Part shown: piece after piece, positions 8,162 to 12,621 of the stretch
Layout: each line of letters opens with the position of its first letter
Position numbering within the stretch: the stretch's first letter is position 1
Assembly (NCBI GenBank): GCA_000466585.1
Contig: KE993491.1
Coordinates: forward strand, 1 to 12,649
DNA: 12,649 bases
Direction of reading: 5' to 3'
DNA from: Clostridiales bacterium oral taxon 876 str. F0540
Lineage (GTDB): Bacteria > Bacillota > Clostridia > Clostridiales > Clostridiaceae
Program-made: the position numbers and the translations under genes
The notes under the pieces: model-generated
The model's input: only the letters and a program-made list of their open reading frames with translations
Databases searched by the model: none
What the model was told of the DNA's origin: nothing

Positions 8162-8191
8162 AACTCATAAATCAGAATATTATTATGAGTT
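8162..8191. promoter_or_regulatory. Inverted repeat upstream of the VOC gene
   Basis: AACTCATAA and TTATGAGTT are perfect 9-base arms separated by 12 bases. It starts ten bases after the IS end and lies 68 bases before the VOC start codon. It could be an operator for the VOC/RidA pair or a transcript hairpin. No T-run follows, so it is not an obvious terminator, and I see no clear -35/-10 pair nearby. Confidence 0.4.
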
Positions 8192-8259
8192 GATGAATTC
8201 GATCCAATATTGAGGTTAAAAGTGTGGAGCTGTTATGGCTAATTTAAGGAGGAATAAAA

Positions 8260-8799
8260 ATGACTGATAGTAAAAAATATATAGGAGTGTCAGGTAAATA
8301 TACAAAAAATGGAGTACCTGACGGTTTTACATCTATTACACCATTTATAGTAATAAAGAATCCTACTGAAGCAATAGAGTTTTATAAAACTGTTTTCAAT
8401 GCAAGGATTAAGGATATTACTGAATTTTCTGATGAAAATGGTAATAAAATAGTTGTTCATGCGGAATTGGATTTTGGGAATGGATTTTTACAATTGGGAG
8501 CAGCGAATCCTGCATATAAATTGGTCTTGCCGCCGGATGAGGATAATGCATGCTATTCTTTAGCAATTTACGTTGCGGATGTTGATCAGGTATTTGAAAA
8601 TGCAGTGGCAAGAGGAGCAAAGATCAGGGAGCCGCTAGCCAATTTTGTTTCAGGTGACCGATTCGCAAGCATTTTAGACCCTTTTGGCGTGAGGTGGACC
8701 ATTATGACTAGAATTGAGGACTTATCGGAAGAAGAGAGCGCCCGTAGAGTAAGAGAATGGGCCGATAGCTTTACAAGCACAGAAAAACAAAAAGAATAG
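8260..8799 (+). CDS. VOC-superfamily protein, PhnB/glyoxalase-like
   Basis: A 179-residue member of the vicinal-oxygen-chelate fold, closest in style to the PhnB-like branch. Recognisable pieces are ITPFIVIKNPTEAIEFYKTVFNA (residues about 26-48), VVHAELDFGNGFLQLG, YVADVDQVFENAVARGAKI, and the C-terminal GDRFASILDPFGVRWTI followed by EDLSEEES, a family hallmark. The fold supports metal-dependent glyoxalase, dioxygenase or drug-binding activities. The histidine usual after DPFG in this branch is replaced by valine, so the exact chemistry cannot be assigned. An ideal AAGGAGG lies before the ATG. The RidA-like gene starts 24 bases after its stop, so the two form a short operon lying between the IS and the phage repressor. 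It is probably cargo acquired separately. Confidence 0.85.
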   Translation: MTDSKKYIGVSGKYTKNGVPDGFTSITPFIVIKNPTEAIEFYKTVFNARIKDITEFSDENGNKIVVHAELDFGNGFLQLGAANPAYKLVLPPDEDNACYSLAIYVADVDQVFENAVARGAKIREPLANFVSGDRFASILDPFGVRWTIMTRIEDLSEEESARRVREWADSFTSTEKQKE

Positions 8800-8823
8800 G
8801 TTTGATTGAAAGGAGAAGAAATT

Positions 8824-9240
8824 ATGAGTGGATTTAAAATGGAGTATAAGAATCCCGAGGGCTTATTCGTATCAAAAGCATTTAGTCAAGCGATTACCGT
8901 AAGTGGAAAGGCAAAAACAATTTATATAGGCGGACAAAATGCTACAAATTCAAAAGGTGAGCTGATTGGAGCAGGTGATTTGGAGATACAGGCAAAGCAA
9001 GTGCTTAATAATATCGCAACTATTTTAGCTTCTGAAAATGCAAGCTTTGCTAATCTGGTTAAACTCAATATCTATTTACTCAATGGATGCGACCCGCGAG
9101 TTGGCTTCAAAGCATTTCAAGAAGTCGCTGGTTTATTAGACAATCCACCATTAGTCACCGTTTTATTTGTTTCAGGAGTTGGGAGTCCAGGTTGCTTGCT
9201 TGAAATAGACGGAATTGCTGTCATTGAGGATAAGGACTAA
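8824..9240 (+). CDS. RidA-family (YjgF/YER057c/UK114) protein lacking the canonical arginine
   Basis: A 138-residue Rid-family protein. Classical RidA trimers hydrolyse reactive enamine/imine intermediates released by PLP enzymes. Family features include TIYIGGQNA near residue 33, an ILASENASFANLVKLNIYL helix and strand, and the C-terminal LLEIDGIAV motif. In archetypal RidA the imine-binding Arg precedes the LP of the ARLP segment; here the aligned position is Gly120 (GVGSPG). The protein therefore belongs with Rid subfamilies lacking that Arg and may not be an imine deaminase. The ATG at 8824 follows AAAGGAG; a TTG at 8806 is in frame but lies before that site. It is coupled to the upstream VOC gene. 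Confidence 0.86.
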   Translation: MSGFKMEYKNPEGLFVSKAFSQAITVSGKAKTIYIGGQNATNSKGELIGAGDLEIQAKQVLNNIATILASENASFANLVKLNIYLLNGCDPRVGFKAFQEVAGLLDNPPLVTVLFVSGVGSPGCLLEIDGIAVIEDKD

Positions 9241-9311
9241 ATTTGTATCTTAATATTCTAGAATCTAACAGACAGCCCCTGTACATTTAAGCTCACCGAT
9301 TTCCCGCGTAT

Positions 9312-9500
9312 ATGAAAAAGGATACTAACGGAAACGACTTATTAGTTAAGCAGTTTAAAGAGGTTTTAGAAGGAAATTGGTATAAAGTTCCAATGACCAC
9401 AAAGGAACTTACTACATATACTGCTAAAGAAGCAGCTTCAGAATTTGATATAGATTATATAATTGATTTTTGCATGAATGCCTATTACAAACTGCAGTAG
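9312..9500 (+). CDS. Unrecognised 62-residue protein or gene remnant
   Basis: I do not recognise this ORF. It reads MKKDTNGNDLLVKQ and ends FDIDYIIDFCMNAYYKLQ. It is acidic, amphipathic and without transmembrane segments. No proper ribosome binding site precedes the ATG, and the frame is open only seven codons further upstream, without another start. It lies in the rightward direction between the RidA gene and the terminator of the leftward repressor. It may be a decayed piece of flanking DNA rather than an expressed gene. Confidence 0.35.
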   Translation: MKKDTNGNDLLVKQFKEVLEGNWYKVPMTTKELTTYTAKEAASEFDIDYIIDFCMNAYYKLQ

Positions 9501-9548
9501 GGATTAGAAGTTACTATATCTTCAAACAAACTTAAATAGAACAGCAAA

Positions 9549-9593
9549 AGGTCATTACCTTTAAAAGCCTACAAAGCTTCCAGGTGATGACCT
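9549..9593 (-). terminator. Terminator-like hairpin behind the repressor gene
   Basis: Bases 9549-9560 pair with 9582-9593 (11 of 12), with a further AAGC/GCTT stem inside the loop. It begins five bases after the repressor stop codon on the minus strand, where the transcript continues TTTTGCTG. On the plus strand AATTTTA follows, so it may work in both directions and separate the cargo segment from the phage switch. Confidence 0.65.
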
Positions 9594-9597
9594 AATT

Positions 9598-10332
9598 TTA
9601 GTATTTACTGATCTGTTCTTCTGTTATAATTTTGCCTTCGTCTAAATCAATAAGCATAACATAAAGATTTGCCCTTAAAGATAAGGGCGGCCTGCTTAAA
9701 AAATAATGAAAAACTTCTTCATTGTTAACTACAATGGTGAATTTGTCATCTGGATAAATTTCTTTTGCAGCAATCCTGCCATAAACAGTGTAAAAGTCAA
9801 ATGTTAAAAAACTTCTATTATCTCGAACCGGTTTGAAATCAAAATGCCATCTCTTGTATTCTGAGTCTTGTAAATTAAGAATCATATCTGGATATCTTAC
9901 TCCAGCTTCAAGCTTCTCAGGACTCCAGTTAAAAGGCTTGTCATAAAGGTCGGCTAAAAGTATCTGCTTAAATCTATTTTTTATAGCTTCAATCTTATTT
10001 CTATAATTCATAGGTGAATCTTTTGTTATAGAAGGTTTTTCATATGAAATTGAATCTTCTTTATAGGCAATAGTATTATTATCATATTGCCTGGATAAAT
10101 GTCCGGCGGCAATCATTAAATCCTGATATGTAACTTCGTTATAAGCTTTTGCAGCTAGTTTTGATATGGTTTCAGGTGTTGGAGGCGCCGCAATCATTTC
10201 TCTTAAGAACCTTGATATATGAGCTGCGCTTACTCCAGTATCACCAGCGTATTGATTTATAGATCTGTTTCCTTTTGCCTTATCTAAAAGCGCTGCAAAT
10301 TCAGCTTTATTAAAAACTTCTTTATTATCCAT
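9598..10332 (-). CDS. XRE-type helix-turn-helix repressor with unassigned C-terminal domain
   Basis: A 244-residue probable phage repressor, transcribed against the replication operon. An N-terminal lambda-repressor-like helix-turn-helix spans about residues 20-50 (RSINQYAGDTGVSAAHISRFLRE), followed by a linker at about 75-105. The C-terminal part (YRNKIEAIKNRF, then a beta-rich DFKPVRDNRSFLTFDFYTVYGRI region) is one I cannot name. The Ser/Lys LexA-type autoprotease signature is not seen, so induction by RecA-stimulated self-cleavage looks unlikely, and the antirepressor at 2714-3487 is a natural inactivator. The ATG at 10332 is preferred to the GTG at 10341: GAGG lies eight bases before the ATG, whereas the GTG lies within the ribosome binding site itself. 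The promoter and TAYAGTCAAT boxes lie upstream. Confidence 0.83.
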   Translation of the reverse strand: MDNKEVFNKAEFAALLDKAKGNRSINQYAGDTGVSAAHISRFLREMIAAPPTPETISKLAAKAYNEVTYQDLMIAAGHLSRQYDNNTIAYKEDSISYEKPSITKDSPMNYRNKIEAIKNRFKQILLADLYDKPFNWSPEKLEAGVRYPDMILNLQDSEYKRWHFDFKPVRDNRSFLTFDFYTVYGRIAAKEIYPDDKFTIVVNNEEVFHYFLSRPPLSLRANLYVMLIDLDEGKIITEEQISKY

Positions 10333-10352
10333 ATTTTTCACCTCATAATACT

Positions 10353-10381
10353 ATTATATACAATTCGTTTACTATAGTCAA
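10353..10381 (-). promoter_or_regulatory. Promoter of the repressor gene
   Basis: On the minus strand the -35 box TTGACT (10376-10381) and the -10 box TATAAT (10353-10358) are separated by exactly 17 bases, a near-consensus housekeeping promoter. The -10 box ends 20 bases before the repressor ATG. A TAYAGTCAAT box (10373-10382) covers the -35, which would allow autoregulation. Confidence 0.82.
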
Positions 10382-10382
10382 T
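10373..10382 (+). promoter_or_regulatory. Putative repressor box 1 (TATAGTCAAT)
   Basis: The same ten-base box recurs exactly at 10703-10712, and as TACAGTCAAT at 10681-10690. This copy overlaps the -35 element of the repressor's own promoter. Its placement and repetition in the divergent control region suggest operator half-sites; binding by this repressor is inferred. Confidence 0.6.
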
Positions 10383-10672
10383 GGATATGTTGAATTAATT
10401 TAAAAGTTAGTATTGTTTTGTAAATAAAGATGTGATATATTATTTTTAACAAAGATAAATTTTATACATAACAGGAAAAAAATAAAATGGTTTCAAATAG
10501 AAGATTTAGTTGAAAATTAATCTTTTGACGTCAACTTCATCCATGGTTGTAACAACTGAGGAGCTGGTAGTTGCTTTGAAAACTATATAATAAAATCTTA
10601 AAAAGGTGGTGGGGGACAAGTGATTAAAACATAAAAGGGTAATAGAGAAACAATATCATTTTTTTATAACTA
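10383..10672. other. Divergent intergenic region without a convincing gene
   Basis: This AT-rich segment lies between the two oppositely directed promoters. It contains the palindrome TTGACGTCAA (10525-10534), a small CAACT/AGTTG hairpin near 10553-10573 and a GGTGGTGGGGG tract near 10605. Only tiny ORFs are present, for example 15 codons at 10543-10590 without a ribosome binding site. I see no RNA gene that I can name. Confidence 0.5.
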
Positions 10673-10692
10673 CTATTGAATACAGTCAATAG
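10673..10692. promoter_or_regulatory. Palindromic operator over the rightward promoter
   Basis: CTATTG-N8-CAATAG is a perfect 20-bp dyad overlapping the -35 box of the rightward promoter. Its right half holds repressor box 2 (TACAGTCAAT, 10681-10690). A dimeric XRE repressor bound here would block transcription of the phage early operon. Confidence 0.62.
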
Positions 10693-10703
10693 ATAAATAT
10701 AAT
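10676..10703 (+). promoter_or_regulatory. Rightward early promoter
   Basis: TTGAAT (10676-10681) and TATAAT (10698-10703) with 16 bases between them. It lies 30 bases upstream of the 52-codon gene and would drive the operon that, on a circle, runs through the window ends to vapE. Operator sequence covers the -35, and a third box (10703-10712) covers the probable start site. Confidence 0.72.
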
Positions 10704-10712
10704 ATAGTCAAT
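10703..10712 (+). promoter_or_regulatory. Putative repressor box 3 (TATAGTCAAT)
   Basis: Identical to box 1, in the same orientation, starting at the last base of the -10 element of the rightward promoter. Together with boxes 1 and 2 it completes the switch region. Confidence 0.55.
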
Positions 10713-10733
10713 AAAATGTGAGGGGGAATAATA

Positions 10734-10892
10734 ATGAAGGAAGTTACAGTATCATGTCCAGAAAAAAAGCCTGCAAAGGTGTGCAAACTTGTTAAGGAGG
10801 ACTCAGGTATAATCTATATGAAGATAAAATTTCCAAATACTAAGGAGCTTAAAATAAATCTAAGCGACTACCTAAAGGAATTAGCAGTGTAG
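10734..10892 (+). CDS. Small early protein of 52 residues, function unknown
   Basis: This ORF begins MKEVTVSCPEKKPAKVCKLV and ends NLSDYLKELAV before a TAG stop. It has a good ribosome binding site (GAGGGGG, seven bases upstream) and is the first gene after the rightward promoter, the place where phages often keep a Cro-like or other early regulator. The protein is lysine-rich, with two cysteines (C8, C17), and looks like a short beta-hairpin followed by a helix. No helix-turn-helix is evident and I do not recognise the family. The strong translation signals and the coding-like composition support a real gene. Confidence 0.62.
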   Translation: MKEVTVSCPEKKPAKVCKLVKEDSGIIYMKIKFPNTKELKINLSDYLKELAV

Positions 10893-10967
10893 CCATCTTT
10901 GCTTGACTTCAAACAATAAAATAAAGCACAACAATTCATACTGAGCAAATCGGAGCATGATTAACGC

Positions 10968-11067
10968 ATACAATGCAAAAGTTCTGATTCATTTATGCTG
11001 TCCCAAAAATCCTTAAAGATTGGATATTTTATGGCAGCATAAATGTAAGAACTTTATTGCATTGTAT
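10968..11067. repeat. Long imperfect inverted repeat in the operon leader
   Basis: Arms 10968-11003 and 11033-11067 pair over about 35 bases with a few one- or two-base gaps. Shared blocks are ATACAATGCAA, AAGTTCT and CATTTATGCTG. The 29-base loop has a small ATCC/GGAT stem. A very long RNA hairpin would form directly after the first small gene and before a terminator. It could be a processing site, a replication-related hairpin or a miniature element. No T-run follows the arm. Confidence 0.7.
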
Positions 11068-11083
11068 ATACATAGCTGCCAAC

Positions 11084-11133
11084 GCCTGATGAAAAAGCAA
11101 TTAAATTAATTGTTTTTTTGTCAGGCTTTTTTT
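11084..11133 (+). terminator. Strong intrinsic terminator
   Basis: GCCTGA (11084-11089) pairs with TCAGGC (11121-11126), and the stem continues inward through A/T-rich pairs (AAAAA with TTTTT, CAATTAA with TTAATTG). Seven T residues follow at 11127-11133. The T-run, the GC closing pairs and the position after the small gene fit a rho-independent terminator. Most early transcripts would stop here unless antiterminated. Confidence 0.8.
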
Positions 11134-11166
11134 ATATACAATTGAATACTTTGGCTACCTAGCAAC

Positions 11167-11270
11167 GGGTCCGCTAAAAGTGAGTCACCAAATCGCAGGA
11201 GTCTACGAAATGAAAGTTTGTAGGCTGCAAAGATGCGATTTAGGCTGCTTTCTTTAGTGCGCCCTTTTTT
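11167..11270 (+). ncRNA. Structured leader RNA ending in a U-tract
   Basis: Three nested helices can form. The outer one is 11167-11178 with 11253-11264 (two mismatches, one G-U). The middle one is AAATCGCA (11190-11197) with TGCGATTT (11234-11241), a perfect 8 bp. The inner one is 11200-11209 with 11217-11226. Six T residues follow at once (11265-11270). This is the shape of a regulatory leader with a terminator-like closing stem. I cannot match it to a riboswitch class I know. It precedes the sigma-like gene by about 50 bases. Confidence 0.55.
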
Positions 11271-11280
11271 GTCTTTTGGA

Positions 11281-11314
11281 TTCTTTCGTTTCGGTATTCA
11301 ACAAAACGAAAGGA
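11281..11314 (+). promoter_or_regulatory. Hairpin hiding the ribosome binding site of the sigma-like gene
   Basis: TTCTTTCGTTT (11281-11291) pairs with AAACGAAAGGA (11304-11314), 11 bp with one wobble. The Shine-Dalgarno AAAGGAG (11309-11315) is almost wholly inside the 3' arm, eight bases before the ATG at 11323. Translation would be low unless the upstream arm is captured by other RNA or a protein. Confidence 0.6.
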
Positions 11315-11322
11315 GCCAAAAC

Positions 11323-11814
11323 ATGTCAAGAAATTTTAAAACCAGCCAAAAGAACCGTACAATCTATATCTACTACCCACTAGAAGAGCAGCCAATAACA
11401 ATTAAGCCAAATGAGAATGAAGCTACAACTGCTATCATTGCCACTCTGCACAGTTTTGACGACGAAGAAGTAAATACTAATCGCCGTGAAAATTATCATG
11501 TGCCGGTACATATGGATGCTTATTGCGTTGAGAACGAAGAAGTTGCAGCTGACCGTAATCCATATTTAATTGATAATGCTTCTGACCCGCTGGAAAGCAT
11601 TATTAAGTCTATTGAAGAAACTGAGCATAAGGAGAAGATAGACAGACTTAAAGCGGCTATTGAAACCTTAAAGCCTCAGCAGAAGGAGCTTATAAAGAAG
11701 GTTTTCTTTGAAAAACGCAGCAAGGTTTCTATTGCAGCAGAAGAAGGTGTTAAGGAAGCTGCTATTAGAAACCGTTTAAAAAAGATTTATGAGAATCTTC
11801 GTAAAAAAATCTAA
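11323..11814 (+). CDS. Sigma-70 region-4-like phage regulator
   Basis: A 163-residue protein of a family common at the head of Firmicutes phage and conjugative-element replication modules. The N-terminus (MSRNFKTSQKNRTIYIYY), the FDDEEVNTNRRENYHVPVHMD segment and NPYLIDNASDPLE are typical. The C-terminal 60 residues form a sigma region-4-type helix-turn-helix (LKPQQKELIKKVFFEKRSKV, then the AAEEGVKEAAIRNRLKKIYENL recognition region). It probably activates the downstream operon, or modifies polymerase, but no target is shown. The ATG at 11323 has AAAGGAG; an in-frame ATG at 11233 lies inside the structured leader and would add an implausible 30 residues. Several terminator-like elements and a ribosome-site hairpin lie upstream, so expression is likely under tight leader control. 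Confidence 0.85.
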   Translation: MSRNFKTSQKNRTIYIYYPLEEQPITIKPNENEATTAIIATLHSFDDEEVNTNRRENYHVPVHMDAYCVENEEVAADRNPYLIDNASDPLESIIKSIEETEHKEKIDRLKAAIETLKPQQKELIKKVFFEKRSKVSIAAEEGVKEAAIRNRLKKIYENLRKKI

Positions 11815-11817
11815 AAA

Positions 11818-11945
11818 TAGGGGAGCAATCCCCTAAATAAAGCGTTGAAAAATAGAGAGAAAGCTTTACTAAATAAAGTTTTGAAAAGTGGGGGTTCGAT
11901 TCCCCTGAAATTTTTGTATATGTACAGAGGAGTAAATAAACTCCT
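11818..11945 (+). other. Hairpin-rich spacer with a tRNA T-arm mimic and imperfect direct repeat
   Basis: Three hairpins: TAGGGGA-GCAA-TCCCCTA (11818-11835, a GNRA tetraloop); GGGGG-TTCGATT-CCCCT (11890-11906); and AGGAGT/ACTCCT (11928-11945). The second has the exact geometry and loop consensus of a tRNA T-arm, but no tRNA body surrounds it. Two similar stretches of about 22 bases (11833-11855, 11869-11891) link the first two. The function is unknown. Confidence 0.55.
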
Positions 11946-11963
11946 TAGAAAGGGGAAAAGGAT

Positions 11964-12170
11964 ATGAGTTTAAAACATAAGGTATGTATCAACATCGCAC
12001 ATCCAAGCGGTAATCCCAAGCCTGTTGTTGAGAGCGGCACAAGGCAATTGCGCAAGAGACTATTAAATTTTCTCTTTGGCGAAAAAATGAATGTACTTGT
12101 GCTTACACCCGGGGATTCCATTGAAACTGTGGAAATTCGTGAAATTAAAGGAGGTGAAAGCCATGAGTAA
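11964..12170 (+). CDS. Small conserved phage protein of 68 residues
   Basis: This ORF begins MSLKHKVCINIAHPSGNPKP and contains LRKRLLNFLFGE followed by MNVLVLTPGDSIETVEIREI. I recognise the style and position from prophage replication modules, where a protein of this size follows the sigma-like gene. No biochemical function is known to me. It is predicted to be a short alpha/beta protein with a basic middle and no membrane segment. AAAGGGG and AAAAGGA precede the ATG. The next gene starts inside its last eight bases, so the pair is translationally coupled. Confidence 0.72.
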   Translation: MSLKHKVCINIAHPSGNPKPVVESGTRQLRKRLLNFLFGEKMNVLVLTPGDSIETVEIREIKGGESHE

Positions 12171-12504
12171 AATTAAACTGCTGCTTGATGTGGTTTCAGA
12201 TATGCGTTCTTTAGCAGATAGCCTGCAGGCTGTTTGTGAGGCAATGGCTCAAAGTGAACCTGAAGCTTATGATAAGAAGCCTGATGAAGCTTGCGAGGCA
12301 GAGTCAAAGAAAACAGTAAAGTCAGCTAATAAGAAAGTTAAGCTTGAAGAGGTAAGGGCTGTCCTTGCAGAAAAGAGCCAAGCTGGCATGACTGCCAAGG
12401 TGCGTGAGATTATTGAGAAATATGGAGCAACAAAATTAAGTGAGATTGATCCTAAGCATTACGCTGAGGTTTTGAAAGCTGCAGAGGGACTTGTAAATGA
12501 GTAA
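12163..12504 (+). CDS. Small phage protein with coiled N-terminus (often mislabelled 'rRNA biogenesis protein rrp5')
   Basis: A 113-residue protein. Residues 1-30 (SKIKLLLDVVSDMRSLADSL) form a likely helix. Residues 35-58 are a charged low-complexity linker. The C-terminal 50 residues carry the conserved LEEVRAVLAEKSQAGMTAKV segment followed by YGATKLSEIDPKHYAEVL. The family is widespread in Firmicutes prophages just before DUF2800/DUF2815, and its database name refers to a eukaryotic protein with no evident relation. The C-terminal domain resembles small modules attached to phage recombination or SSB-type proteins, so a replication-accessory role is possible. The ATG at 12163 follows GGAGGTG; an earlier in-frame ATG at 12091 lies well inside the upstream gene. 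Confidence 0.76.
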   Translation: MSKIKLLLDVVSDMRSLADSLQAVCEAMAQSEPEAYDKKPDEACEAESKKTVKSANKKVKLEEVRAVLAEKSQAGMTAKVREIIEKYGATKLSEIDPKHYAEVLKAAEGLVNE

Positions 12505-12571
12505 CAATTCCAGACTTAACACATCAAAGTCAAATAAGAAATTTAATGAAATACGAAGGTTGAAGTCCTAA
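12497..12571 (+). CDS. 24-codon coupled ORF, possible remnant of a deleted gene
   Basis: The ATG overlaps the end of the preceding gene by eight bases, the same junction style as 12163-12170. It encodes the basic peptide MSNNSRLNTSKSNKK...RRLKS and stops at 12569-12571. In related modules the DUF2800 gene begins at this position; this peptide does not resemble its N-terminus. It may be a real micro-peptide, or the start of a gene truncated by deletion. Confidence 0.35.
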   Translation: MSNNSRLNTSKSNKKFNEIRRLKS

Positions 12572-12621
12572 ATGAACTTCAACGGGCAACTTATGAGCGA
12601 AGCGAATATCTTAAGTTACCC
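12559..12621 (+). other. Two adjacent hairpins upstream of DUF2815, crossing the circle junction
   Basis: GTTGAAGT (12559-12566) pairs perfectly with ACTTCAAC (12576-12583). GGGCAACTTA (12584-12593) pairs 9 of 10 with TAAGTTACCC (12612-12621). The second stem uses the first six bases of the right-hand 34-bp repeat. At the left window end that arm has lost its partner, so the structure is complete only if the ends are joined. It lies in the leader of DUF2815. Confidence 0.6.

Noticed and set aside
10333..10341. GTG start for the repressor at 10341
   Set aside because: The GTG is part of the GAGGTG ribosome site; the ATG at 10332 is correctly spaced from it.
10543..10590. A 15-codon ORF beginning MVVTTEELVV
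   Set aside because: It has no ribosome binding site, is too short to judge and stops at once. A resemblance to tail-protein N-termini is too slight to use.
11233..11322. Longer sigma-like protein starting at 11233
   Set aside because: The extra 30 residues come from the structured leader; the ATG at 11323 has the ribosome site and the family-typical MSRNFKTS start.
11890..11906. A tRNA gene
   Set aside because: Only the T-arm is present. The seven bases after it find no matching 5' acceptor strand upstream, and no anticodon or D arm can be placed.
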